Assembly: GCA_900538555.1 (NCBI GenBank) | Contig: UPYI01000006.1 | Location: 62,001-126,000, forward strand | Origin: an uncultured Porphyromonadaceae bacterium | GTDB lineage: Bacteria; Bacteroidota; Bacteroidia; Bacteroidales; Barnesiellaceae | Direction of reading: 5' to 3' | DNA length: 64,000 nt | Shown here: positions 7,790-16,511 of the stretch, piece by piece | Numbering within the stretch: position 1 is the first letter of the stretch | Layout of the letters: the number at the start of each line of letters is the position of its first letter | Program-made: the position numbers and the translations under genes | Notes under the pieces: generated by a model | What the model was told of the DNA's origin: nothing | What the model saw: only the letters and a program-made list of their open reading frames with translations | The model's database searches: none

Positions 7790-10408
7790 ATGAAACGCAT
7801 ATCACTTCTTTTCCGGGAACTATTCTGTATAGGCATCGTTTTGAGTATATCGGCTACCGGATACGCCCTCGATTCCGATGCCGGAAACTGTCCGTATCAA
7901 GATCCCGGGCTATCCCCGGAGCAACGGGCGGAAGACTTGCTGCATCGTCTGATACTCGAAGAAAAAGTGGCATTGATGCAAAATGTATCGCCCGCAATCG
8001 ACCGGTTGGGAATCCCCGCCTACGATTGGTGGAATGAAGCCTTACATGGAGTGGGCAGAGCCGGTCTGGCTACGGTCTTTCCTCAATCGATCGGTATGGC
8101 GGCATCATTCGACGACACAATGGTACGTCGGGTTTTCGATGCCGTATCGGACGAGGCACGAGCCAAACACCACGATGCAAAACGGATCGGATCGGCTGAA
8201 CGGTACTGGGGCTTGACTTTTTGGACACCGAATGTAAATCTATTCAGAGATCCGAGATGGGGTAGAGGACAGGAAACTTATGGCGAGGATCCTTATCTGA
8301 GCGGACGTATGGGTGTTGCCGTCGTGCAAGGATTACAAGACGAAGATGCCCGATATGACAAGTTGCATGCCTGTGCGAAACATTTTGCCGTGCACAGCGG
8401 ACCGGAATGGAACCGGCACAGTTTCAATGCAGATCATATCGACTGGCGCGACTTGTGGGAAAGTTACTTGCCGGCATTCAAGGCTCTGGTGACCGAAGCA
8501 AAGGTGAAGGAGGTGATGTGCGCTTACAACCGGTTCGAGGGTGAACCGTGTTGCGGCAGCAAAAGGTTGCTTATGGAAATCCTGAGAGAAGATTGGAAAT
8601 ACGAAGGGATCGTGGTTTCGGACTGCGGAGCTATTTCCGACTTCTATCTGCCGGGGCGACATGAAACGCATCCGTCGAAAGAATCGGCATCCGCCGGTGC
8701 TGTCATATCGGGAACGGATCTGGAATGCGGCGATGTTTATGCGTCGTTGGTCGAAGCCGTGCGACAGGGAAAGATAGATGAAGCACAAATAGATATATCC
8801 GTGTTCCGCTTGTTGAAAGCACGTTTCGAATTGGGCGCGATGGATCCGGATACGCTGGTCGGCTGGGCATCGATACCGATGTCGGTCGTAGACAGTAAAG
8901 AACATAGAACGTTAGCTTTGGATATGGCACGGAAATCCATGACCCTGCTTAAAAACAATGGAGTATTGCCGTTGTCCAAATCGCTTCAAAAGGTGGCTGT
9001 AATAGGGCCTAACGCCGCAGATTCGGTAATGATGTGGGGTAACTACAATGGAACACCTTCGCATACGGAGACGATTCTCGATGGAATCAAAGCCAAATTG
9101 CCTGCCGGGACCGTAGTGTATGACAAGGGGTGCAACTATATCGACAACGATGTCTTTTATAGCTGTTTCGACCGTTGTTTCAGTGACGGAAAAGTCGGTT
9201 TCTCTTCCGAATATTGGAACAACCGGCATTTCTCCGGACCGGTTGCAGCAACGGCGCATGCCTCTACGCCATTCGATTTCCACACCGACGGCAATACGGT
9301 ATATGCCCCCGGCGTTTCGTTACAGAATTTTACAGCCCGGTACGACGCCGAATTTGTACCGGAAACGACAGGGGAATACACGCTCTATATTACCGGCGAT
9401 GACGGATACCGGATATTCGTAGACGGTGAAAAGGTAATAGACCATTGGGGTGAACATGGACCGGAATCGAGAGAATATACTTTGTCGGCAGAAGCCGGCA
9501 AGCCCTATCGGATCGCCATTGAATATATGCAGGGCGGCGGTGGAGGCGAATTGAAATTCGATCTTGGTTATTATCGGAAAACCGATCCGAAAAGCCTGTT
9601 GGATCGACTGTCGGATGTCGATATTGTTGTATTCGCCGGTGGAATATCGCCGAGACTGGAAGGCGAGGAGATGCCTGTCAGTCTGCCGGGATTCAGAGGC
9701 GGAGACCGTACTGACATCGAGTTGCCGGAAGCGCAACGAGATTTGATCGGGGCATTGAAAGCCGGCGGTAAGAAAGTCATTTTTGTAAACTGTTCGGGTA
9801 GTGCCGTCGCGTTGGAACCCGAAAGCATACATGCCGATGCCATTCTGCAAGCCTGGTATCCGGGACAAGCCGGAGGAACGGCTGTGGCGGATGTTATTTT
9901 CGGCGATTACAATCCGGGCGGACGGTTGCCTGTCACATTCTACAAGCATATCGGACAACTGCCCGATTATGAAGATTACAGTATGAAAGGACGTACGTAC
10001 CGATTCATGGACGAAGAACCGTTATATCCGTTCGGATATGGTCTGAGCTACACCCGATTTGAATACGGCAAGGCTAAAATGCCCAAGGCCGTGAAAGCAA
10101 ATTCGGCTATTCGGATTTCTGTTCCGCTGAAAAACAGTGGAAAATTGACAGGGGATGAAGTCGTACAGATCTATGTCCGGAATTTGCAGGACCCGGATGG
10201 AGCTGTCAAGACTCTACGGGCATTCCGTCGGGTGACTCTCGATGCGGGTGAACGGCAACAGATTGTTTTCGACTTACCCGGTTCTACGTTCGAGTTCTAC
10301 GACACGACGACGAACACGATGCGGGTAAAGCCCGGTCGCTATCAACTGATGTATGGCGGATCGTCGTCCGATAAGGATTTGAAGAAAATTACCGTTACGG
10401 TGAAGTAG
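7790..10408 (+). CDS. Glycoside hydrolase family 3 beta-glycosidase with PA14 domain (beta-xylosidase-like)
   Basis: An 872-residue enzyme with an N-terminal signal-like segment (hydrophobic to about residue 25). The GH3 barrel starts at YQDPGLSPEQRAEDLLHRL, a form common in xylan 1,4-beta-xylosidases. It carries NEALHGVGRAG, the substrate-binding KHFAVHSGPE (about 198-207) and nucleophile Asp278 in GIVVSDCGAIS. A PA14 domain (about 465-600) is inserted in the second domain. PLYPFGYGLSYTRF and an Ig-like C-terminal domain follow. It probably cuts xylo- or gluco-oligosaccharides made by upstream enzymes. It is the last gene of the cluster, and a terminator follows. It differs from the GH3 at the window start, so the locus holds two non-identical GH3-PA14 enzymes. 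Confidence 0.93.
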   Translation: MKRISLLFRELFCIGIVLSISATGYALDSDAGNCPYQDPGLSPEQRAEDLLHRLILEEKVALMQNVSPAIDRLGIPAYDWWNEALHGVGRAGLATVFPQSIGMAASFDDTMVRRVFDAVSDEARAKHHDAKRIGSAERYWGLTFWTPNVNLFRDPRWGRGQETYGEDPYLSGRMGVAVVQGLQDEDARYDKLHACAKHFAVHSGPEWNRHSFNADHIDWRDLWESYLPAFKALVTEAKVKEVMCAYNRFEGEPCCGSKRLLMEILREDWKYEGIVVSDCGAISDFYLPGRHETHPSKESASAGAVISGTDLECGDVYASLVEAVRQGKIDEAQIDISVFRLLKARFELGAMDPDTLVGWASIPMSVVDSKEHRTLALDMARKSMTLLKNNGVLPLSKSLQKVAVIGPNAADSVMMWGNYNGTPSHTETILDGIKAKLPAGTVVYDKGCNYIDNDVFYSCFDRCFSDGKVGFSSEYWNNRHFSGPVAATAHASTPFDFHTDGNTVYAPGVSLQNFTARYDAEFVPETTGEYTLYITGDDGYRIFVDGEKVIDHWGEHGPESREYTLSAEAGKPYRIAIEYMQGGGGGELKFDLGYYRKTDPKSLLDRLSDVDIVVFAGGISPRLEGEEMPVSLPGFRGGDRTDIELPEAQRDLIGALKAGGKKVIFVNCSGSAVALEPESIHADAILQAWYPGQAGGTAVADVIFGDYNPGGRLPVTFYKHIGQLPDYEDYSMKGRTYRFMDEEPLYPFGYGLSYTRFEYGKAKMPKAVKANSAIRISVPLKNSGKLTGDEVVQIYVRNLQDPDGAVKTLRAFRRVTLDAGERQQIVFDLPGSTFEFYDTTTNTMRVKPGRYQLMYGGSSSDKDLKKITVTVK

Positions 10409-10444
10409 ATACGAATAGACTGAAATTTTAAATATTAATTGGGG

Positions 10445-10481
10445 AAGATCGGGTGTGATATGCCATGCCCGGTCTTTTTTT
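10445..10481 (+). terminator. Rho-independent terminator after the GH3 gene
   Basis: The stem AAGATCGGG / CCCGGTCTT (one G-T pair; 10445-10453 and 10468-10476) is followed by a run of T, 36 bases after the GH3 stop. Confidence 0.85.
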
Positions 10482-10526
10482 GTTCCTGACCGGAAATAAC
10501 AGACCCGAAGGGTTTTATAAAAATAC

Positions 10527-10557
10527 TTTGTCGTACATTTTTTTATAGCTATCTTTG
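10527..10557 (+). promoter_or_regulatory. Bacteroidetes-type promoter for the DEAD-box helicase
   Basis: TTTG at 10527-10530, a 19-base spacer, then TATCTTTG at 10550-10557. This matches the primary sigma (ABfA) consensus exactly. It leaves a leader of about 95 bases before the helicase ATG. Long leaders are common on cold-responsive helicase genes. Confidence 0.85.
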
Positions 10558-10658
10558 CCCCCCGAAAACCAACAGAAGTGAGGCGGTATTTACATCATAA
10601 AAAGCGGATTTCCGCATAGACATCGACCGATCCGCCTGTTTAACGAATACGATAATAC

Positions 10659-12068
10659 ATGAGATTCGATGAATTGAATTTAGAAGACGCTGTCTTGCAG
10701 GGTCTTGATGCAATGAACTTTCAAGAAACGACACCGGTACAGGAACAAGCTATTCCGGTTATATTGGAAAAACGGGACTTGATAGCCTGTGCCCAGACCG
10801 GAACCGGGAAAACGGCAGCATATATATTGCCCTTGTTGAACTTATTGATAAAGAATCCGTCGAAAAGAGATGCGATCCGTGCTGTGATTGTTGCGCCTAC
10901 ACGCGAATTGGCACAACAGATCGATATGCAGTTCGAAGGCTTTTCGTATTTCCTCCCAATCTCTACGGTGGTTATATCGGGCGGAGGAGACGGAGCTTCG
11001 TGGGATCAGCAAAAGAGAGGTTTGAAAATGGGTGCGGATGTGATTATCGCCACTCCGGGGCGGTTGCTTTCCCACATGAAGATTACCGATATAGATTTTT
11101 CGGGTGTAGAATATTTTATATTGGACGAAGCAGACCGGATGCTCGACATGGGCTTCTACGATGATATCATGCAGATCGGAAAAAGCCTTCCTGTGGAACG
11201 GCAGACCATCATGTTTTCTGCTACGATGCCGGCAAAGATCCGGCAACTGGCAAAGAATATCATGCGCGATCCGGCAGAAATAAATGTGGCGATTTCGAAA
11301 CCGAACGAAGCGATCGAGCAATTGGCTTATGTTTGTTACGAACCGCAGAAAATGGGAATCATCGAAGATATTTTCCGCGAGCCGATCGGTACGAAAACAA
11401 TTATTTTCGCCTCCTCGAAATTGAAAGTAAAAGATTTGGCATATACGCTGAAACGTAAGAAGCTGAAAGTGGCTGCCATGCACTCCGATCTGGAACAGTC
11501 GGAACGGGAAGCGGTAATGCTCGATTTCAAAAATAATAAGATCGACATATTGGTGGCGACCGATATTGTTTCGCGGGGCATCGATATCGACCAGATCGGT
11601 TTGGTAATCAATTACGATGTCCCTCACGATCCGGAAGATTATATCCATCGTATCGGGCGAACGGCACGTGCCAGTGCTACCGGCAAAGCCATCACTTTTA
11701 TATCGGAAAAAGAGCAGGGAAAATTCAGCCGAATCGAAAAACTGATCGAAAGAGAGGTCGAGAAAGTGGAGTTGCCGCAGGGATTGGGTGAAGCTCCCGT
11801 CTATAATCCGTCGAAAAGGACTCAGAGCGGAGGCAGGGACAGAGACAACCGCCGCCGTCAGAATGGTGAAAGACACGGACGTCACGATCGACGGAGAGCA
11901 TCCGACAAGGATAAGAAACAACCGTCGCAATCGACCGGAAAGAATGTTCCGTCGGAAGCAGTATCGACCAACGGAGCTACGGACGGAGAACAGAAAAAAC
12001 GGAAAAATCGTCGGCGTTACTATCGTCCCAAGAAAAAGGGCGACGGCAATAAGCCAGCCGAAGGATAA
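10659..12068 (+). CDS. DEAD-box ATP-dependent RNA helicase
   Basis: A 469-residue helicase with all core motifs: Q motif TPVQEQAIP, Walker A AQTGTGKT (45-52), PTREL (80-84), DEAD (156-159), SAT (187-189), and the C-terminal RecA-like domain with VATDIVSRGID and HRIGRTAR. After about residue 385 comes a basic, low-complexity tail rich in Arg, Lys, Asp and Gly, ending KKGDGNKPAEG, typical of RhlE/DeaD-like proteins of Bacteroidetes and probably used for RNA binding. The likely role is unwinding RNA in ribosome assembly or mRNA turnover. The gene is monocistronic, with its own promoter and terminator. Confidence 0.95.
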   Translation: MRFDELNLEDAVLQGLDAMNFQETTPVQEQAIPVILEKRDLIACAQTGTGKTAAYILPLLNLLIKNPSKRDAIRAVIVAPTRELAQQIDMQFEGFSYFLPISTVVISGGGDGASWDQQKRGLKMGADVIIATPGRLLSHMKITDIDFSGVEYFILDEADRMLDMGFYDDIMQIGKSLPVERQTIMFSATMPAKIRQLAKNIMRDPAEINVAISKPNEAIEQLAYVCYEPQKMGIIEDIFREPIGTKTIIFASSKLKVKDLAYTLKRKKLKVAAMHSDLEQSEREAVMLDFKNNKIDILVATDIVSRGIDIDQIGLVINYDVPHDPEDYIHRIGRTARASATGKAITFISEKEQGKFSRIEKLIEREVEKVELPQGLGEAPVYNPSKRTQSGGRDRDNRRRQNGERHGRHDRRRASDKDKKQPSQSTGKNVPSEAVSTNGATDGEQKKRKNRRRYYRPKKKGDGNKPAEG

Positions 12069-12073
12069 AGATA

Positions 12074-12112
12074 AAAAGAGGGGAAACCGTTGCAACCGGT
12101 TTTCCCTCTTTC
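12074..12112 (+). terminator. Rho-independent terminator after the helicase gene
   Basis: A long stem (AAAGAGGGGAAACCG against CGGTTTTCCCTCTTT, with a small central loop) starts 6 bases after the stop codon. T residues follow. Confidence 0.88.
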
Positions 12113-12165
12113 TCTAACAGTGGCATTGATAAATTATATTAAACGAGATATTTTTAACTTTAATC

Positions 12166-12198
12166 TTGTTATATATAACCAAAGTAGTTATATCTTCG
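12166..12198 (+). promoter_or_regulatory. Possible promoter for the DUF2156-GNAT pair
   Basis: TTG at 12166-12168 and TATCTTCG at 12191-12198, one base off TAnnTTTG, with a 22-base spacer. It lies 24 bases before the ATG at 12222. Confidence 0.4.
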
Positions 12199-12221
12199 TG
12201 TAGAATTAATGGACCCAATAT

Positions 12222-13136
12222 ATGACGTTCGATTCGATTCCTTTTCGTCCGATATCCATTTGCGACAAAGAACTGATATGCGGATACACTCGTCAGAGCG
12301 ATTATCGTAATTGCGACTTCTCATTTGCCAATATATGTAGTTGGAACTTCCTTTATCAAACCGAATATGCCGTGGTAGACCGGATGCTATTGATACGGTT
12401 TCGTATTGACGAAGGCCGTATCGCCTATATGATGCCTTCGGGCGACGGCGATTTGCGGCAGGCAATCCGCCGTATAGAATCGGATGCGGAAAGTCTGGGA
12501 CATACGCTTTGCCTGCTGGGCGTATCGGCACACTCTTGTGGTGTCTTGGAGCAATTGTTTCCCGGTGAGTTTAAATTTCATGCCGAGCGTGATTATTTCG
12601 ATTACATCTATTTACGGGCGAATCTGTTGAACCTGACCGGGAAAAAGTTCCAATCGAAGCGAAATCACATCAACCGTTTTATCCAGACTTATCCCGATTA
12701 CCGTTATACGCCGATTACATCCGATATTATTCCTGTTTGTCTGGATTTGGAAGATCGTTGGCGGGAGGAAATAGAAGACCCGAATGAACAGGAGGCCATC
12801 GACAATGAACGGAAGTCGATGATATTTGCCTTGAACCATTATGAAGAGTTGGGCATCTCGGGCGGGGCTTTGTGGGTGGACGACCGCATCGTAGCGTTTA
12901 CATTCGGTGCACCGATCAATTACGATACATTCGGTGTGCATGTGGAGAAAGCCGATTCGAAAATCGACGGGGCATACACTATGATCAACAAACTGTTTGT
13001 AGGGCATATTCCCGATACATATACGTATATCAATCGGGAAGAAGATCTGGGATTGCCGGGATTACGGAAAGCCAAACTGTCGTATCACCCCGACATTCTG
13101 TTGGAAAAATACTCCGCCATTAAATATCGGGAATAA
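12222..13136 (+). CDS. DUF2156 (GNAT-fold, LPG_synthase_C-like) protein
   Basis: A 304-residue protein matching the DUF2156 / phosphatidylglycerol lysyltransferase C-terminal type of fold: two tandem GNAT-like halves. Conserved-looking segments are KKFQSKRNHINRF, LDLEDRW, GGALWVDDRIVAFTFG, GAYTMINKLF and NREEDLGLPGLRKAKLSYHP. The last two resemble the acyl- or aminoacyl-transfer core of the family. No membrane segment is present, so it is not a full MprF. Its stop codon overlaps the start of the next gene (TAATG), so the two are translationally coupled. The exact substrate is unknown. Confidence 0.85.
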   Translation: MTFDSIPFRPISICDKELICGYTRQSDYRNCDFSFANICSWNFLYQTEYAVVDRMLLIRFRIDEGRIAYMMPSGDGDLRQAIRRIESDAESLGHTLCLLGVSAHSCGVLEQLFPGEFKFHAERDYFDYIYLRANLLNLTGKKFQSKRNHINRFIQTYPDYRYTPITSDIIPVCLDLEDRWREEIEDPNEQEAIDNERKSMIFALNHYEELGISGGALWVDDRIVAFTFGAPINYDTFGVHVEKADSKIDGAYTMINKLFVGHIPDTYTYINREEDLGLPGLRKAKLSYHPDILLEKYSAIKYRE

Positions 13137-14173
13137 TGGATAAGCAGGCGATAATGGATTTGTGGCAAACTTGTTTCCACGATAGCGACACATTCGTACA
13201 ACTTTATTTCGATCGGGTGTATCGTCCGGAGAATACATTGTACGAAGAAGAGGAGGGGCAGTTGATTGCCATGTTGCAAACCGTACCTTACGATCTGTCG
13301 TTTTATGGAGCCGTGCTGCCTTGTGCTTATGTAGCGGGGGTCGCTACACATCCTCAATATCGGAATGGCGGACGTATGAGACGACTGATGTCGGATGCGT
13401 TCCGTAGCATGCAGCAACGTAATATTCCTGTTTCGGCTCTTATTCCGGCAGAGAAATGGTTGTTCGGATATTATGCGTCGATGGGATATGCTCCTGTGTT
13501 CTCGTACCATCTTCGATCTTATGCTCCCGATACGCTGCCGCCTGCATCCGACGGATTTCATCTTGCCGATTTTACGGCAGACCAACAATTCGATTATTGG
13601 CAGAAGCAACAACGCCACAGGCAGATATATATACAACATTCCCGATCCGATTTCGATACGATATGTCTCGATCTTGTATCGGACGGGGGAAGAGTTTATA
13701 CATCGGCTAACCGGACAGGGCAACTGTCGGCTTTGGCATTTGCAGTACCGACCGAAGACAGGGTGCTTGTGAAAGAGTGTACCGCCGATTCGGACGATTC
13801 GCGCGCAGCCTTATTGTCGGAGATATCCGCCTTATATCCTCGGATGCGTATCGAGGTCGTCGAGCCGTTGAGTCCGGGCGATACAGCTACACCGTTGGGA
13901 ATGATTCGGATCGTATCGGTGTCGGAGGTTTTATGCCGGGCGGCACAGTTGTCCCCCCAGTGGCAAGGGAGTATCGTCGTATCCGATCCGGTTTTACCGG
14001 AGAACAACGGCTGTTTCCGAATCCGGGACGGACGTTGCGAACGAATGGCAATATCGGCAAATGTCGATTGGGAAACAGATATTTCAGGTCTTGCCCGGTT
14101 TCTTTTCGGGGGTAAATTCATACCTGCCGGAAAAGAGTATGAAGCCCCTTATATGAATCTGATGTTGAATTGA
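13136..14173 (+). CDS. GNAT family N-acetyltransferase (Eis-like)
   Basis: A 345-residue protein with an N-terminal GNAT domain. The acetyl-CoA binding stretch is AGVATHPQYRNGGRMRRLM (about 68-86), followed by ALIPAEKWLFGYYASMGY, typical of Eis-type acetyltransferases. The C-terminal half (about 150-345) is less conserved and fits the second GNAT-like and sterol-carrier-like parts of Eis proteins. Its ATG overlaps the stop of the DUF2156 gene, which points to a shared role, perhaps N-acylation of an amino acid, lipid or aminoglycoside-like amine. The target cannot be inferred. The closest family knowledge is general: Eis-like enzymes acetylate amines. Confidence 0.85.
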   Translation: MDKQAIMDLWQTCFHDSDTFVQLYFDRVYRPENTLYEEEEGQLIAMLQTVPYDLSFYGAVLPCAYVAGVATHPQYRNGGRMRRLMSDAFRSMQQRNIPVSALIPAEKWLFGYYASMGYAPVFSYHLRSYAPDTLPPASDGFHLADFTADQQFDYWQKQQRHRQIYIQHSRSDFDTICLDLVSDGGRVYTSANRTGQLSALAFAVPTEDRVLVKECTADSDDSRAALLSEISALYPRMRIEVVEPLSPGDTATPLGMIRIVSVSEVLCRAAQLSPQWQGSIVVSDPVLPENNGCFRIRDGRCERMAISANVDWETDISGLARFLFGGKFIPAGKEYEAPYMNLMLN

Positions 14174-14375
14174 TTAATATAAAGGAAAGACGATGCGTCA
14201 TCATGTCCGATCTATTGCGTTGCTATCGGAATTCGAGCTAAGTCGTTTACGTTAGTAAACTTCTGTCGTCCTCCTCTGCGCCTTGAATCTTAGACATTCT
14301 AACGCACCGAAAAGGAGTTGCATCGAAATTTTCATTTCGACACAACCCCATTCTTGTCTCAATCTATATGCTGTT

Positions 14376-16493
14376 TTACAGTGCTTTTATGCTGATTGCG
14401 TAACCTCCACCGGGAGCTGCTTTCATTTTCAATTTCGATTTTCTGGTCACTTTCTTTTTAGTGATGACATACGCTTGCGGATTGTCGATGTAATGAGCAT
14501 CAGGTGCATCGGCATAAATCGTTGCTTCGTATTTTTTGTTTTTATCCAGAAAGTCGAGTACCAATTCGGAAGTATGTCCGTTTTCGTTGGCTGTACATCC
14601 GATAAACCAATCGTCCGATCCTTTGGCTTTCCGTGCCGCCACGATATATCGACCCGGTTCAGCTTCGAGATATTTGCTATCGTCCCAATCGACGGCTACA
14701 TCCTTGATAAATTGGAATGCATCCAAGAATTGGTTATATACTTCCGGAACATCGGCTGCCATTTGCAGCGGACTGTACATAGTTACATATAAAGCAAGCT
14801 GACGGGCTAATGTACTGTTTACATGTCCTTGACTGTGAGGATTCACCTTTTGCATATTCATTTCGAAGATTCCCGGTGTATAGTCCATCGGACCGCCTTG
14901 CAGACGGGTAAACGGCAATACAGTCGTATGCGACGGCTTGTTCCCGGCAAACGATTCGTATTCGGTTCCCCGAGCCGACTCGTTTCCGATCAGGTTGGGA
15001 TATGTACGGCACAATCCGGTAGGACGCACGGCTTCGTGGGCATTCACCATGATTTTGTGTTTGGCTGCTTGGGTAACGGCATACAGATAGTGGTTGTTGA
15101 GCCATTGTCCGTAGTGGTATTCGCCTCGCGGTATGATGTTGCCTACATAACCGCTCTTGACGGCATTGTAACCATATTTGTTCATCAGGTTATATGCCTC
15201 TTCCATGTGCCGTTCGTAATTGCGTACCGAAGCGGATGTTTCGTGGTGCATCATCAGTTTTACCCCTTTGGAGTGAGCGTATTTGTTGAGCTCGTCGATA
15301 TCGAAATCGGGGTAGGGAGTGACAAAGTCGAACACATAATCTTTCGATTTGCCGAACCAGTCTTCCCAACCGATATTCCAACCTTCAACCAATACTTGGT
15401 CGAACCCATGTTCGGCGGCGAAGTCGATGTATTTCTTCACATTGTCGTTGTTTGCCGGATGGCGTCCGTGAGGTTTTGTTTGGGAATAATCGAGCTGATC
15501 GAGTTTTACGGACGGAAGATCATAGGTATAAGACCATTCTCTGCCCCAACCGATCATTTCCCACCATACACCGATATATTTCACCGGTTTGATCCAAGAG
15601 GTATCTTCGTACTGGCAGGGATCGTTAAGATTGAGAATAAGGTTCGATGCCAGCATATCGCGGGCGTCGTCACTTACGATCACCGTACGCCACGGCGTGT
15701 GGGCAGGAGCCTGTACATACGCCTTATTGCCTTGTGCGTCGGGGGTAAGCCAGGATTCGAATATCATGTTCCGATCGTCCAGATTCAAGTGCATACAAGA
15801 GTAATCGACCAATGCGGCTTCATGCAGGTTGATGTAAAGGCCATCATCCGTTTTCATTTGGATAGAAGTCTGCACTCCGGTAGGGGAGAATTGAGTTTGC
15901 GAAGCATTGCCCGAAATAGAGCCAGCCATCAAACCTCTGATCTCCGACAAACGGGATTCGGTATAGTCGTATTCCTGGGTGTCATAGTCGCCGGCGATCC
16001 ACCATGCCGTATGGTCGCCATTCATGGCGAATTGCGTATGTTCTTCTTTTACTACGAAATATACGAGATTGTTCTGTGTCGGAAATTCATAGCGGAATCC
16101 CATTCCATCGTCATATACCCGGAAACGGAGGTTCATAAAACGGTCGGTAGCCGGTTGTTTCAACTCCACCAACAACTCGTTGTAGTGGTTGCGGATGTTC
16201 TTGGTTTCACCCCATACCGGTTGCCAGGTTTCGTCGAATTCGTAAGTCGTCGAATTTACGATTTCGAATCCCGACATCAGGTTTTCGGCATTGGTAAGTT
16301 CCAATCCGAGTTTGGACGGATTGATTACAGATTTTCCTTTATACTGCATCGAGTAAACCGGAACGCCGTCGTTCACATCGACAGTCACCGTAATGCCGCC
16401 TCCGGGCGATGTGATTTGAACAGCTTCTGTCATCGGAGCGAAACATGCCGCCCCGATTAAAGCCATTAAAAATGATTTGGATCTTATTGTCAT
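14376..16493 (-). CDS. Glycoside hydrolase family 97, inverting alpha-glucosidase (SusB-like)
   Basis: A 705-residue enzyme with an N-terminal signal peptide (to about residue 24), an N-terminal beta-sandwich, a (beta/alpha)8 barrel and a C-terminal domain. The barrel holds LVEGWNIGWEDWFG, MMHHETSAS (Glu418), VNAHEAVRPTG (Glu487) and ESARGTEYES (Glu511). These line up with Glu439, Glu508 and Glu532 of Bacteroides SusB, the inverting alpha-glucosidase. The segment AVKSGYVGNIIPRGE has Ser-Gly where retaining GH97 alpha-galactosidases carry the nucleophile Asp, so inverting alpha-glucoside cleavage is expected. It is the last gene of the susCD locus and probably acts in the periplasm on imported alpha-gluco-oligosaccharides. 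Confidence 0.93.
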   Translation of the reverse strand: MTIRSKSFLMALIGAACFAPMTEAVQITSPGGGITVTVDVNDGVPVYSMQYKGKSVINPSKLGLELTNAENLMSGFEIVNSTTYEFDETWQPVWGETKNIRNHYNELLVELKQPATDRFMNLRFRVYDDGMGFRYEFPTQNNLVYFVVKEEHTQFAMNGDHTAWWIAGDYDTQEYDYTESRLSEIRGLMAGSISGNASQTQFSPTGVQTSIQMKTDDGLYINLHEAALVDYSCMHLNLDDRNMIFESWLTPDAQGNKAYVQAPAHTPWRTVIVSDDARDMLASNLILNLNDPCQYEDTSWIKPVKYIGVWWEMIGWGREWSYTYDLPSVKLDQLDYSQTKPHGRHPANNDNVKKYIDFAAEHGFDQVLVEGWNIGWEDWFGKSKDYVFDFVTPYPDFDIDELNKYAHSKGVKLMMHHETSASVRNYERHMEEAYNLMNKYGYNAVKSGYVGNIIPRGEYHYGQWLNNHYLYAVTQAAKHKIMVNAHEAVRPTGLCRTYPNLIGNESARGTEYESFAGNKPSHTTVLPFTRLQGGPMDYTPGIFEMNMQKVNPHSQGHVNSTLARQLALYVTMYSPLQMAADVPEVYNQFLDAFQFIKDVAVDWDDSKYLEAEPGRYIVAARKAKGSDDWFIGCTANENGHTSELVLDFLDKNKKYEATIYADAPDAHYIDNPQAYVITKKKVTRKSKLKMKAAPGGGYAISIKAL

Positions 16494-16511
16494 AATTTCA
16501 CTTGTTTATGA

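Noticed and set aside
14823..16460. Long open frame on the plus strand opposite the GH97 gene
   Set aside because: It is the complement of a well-supported GH97 gene; the product has no recognisable domain.
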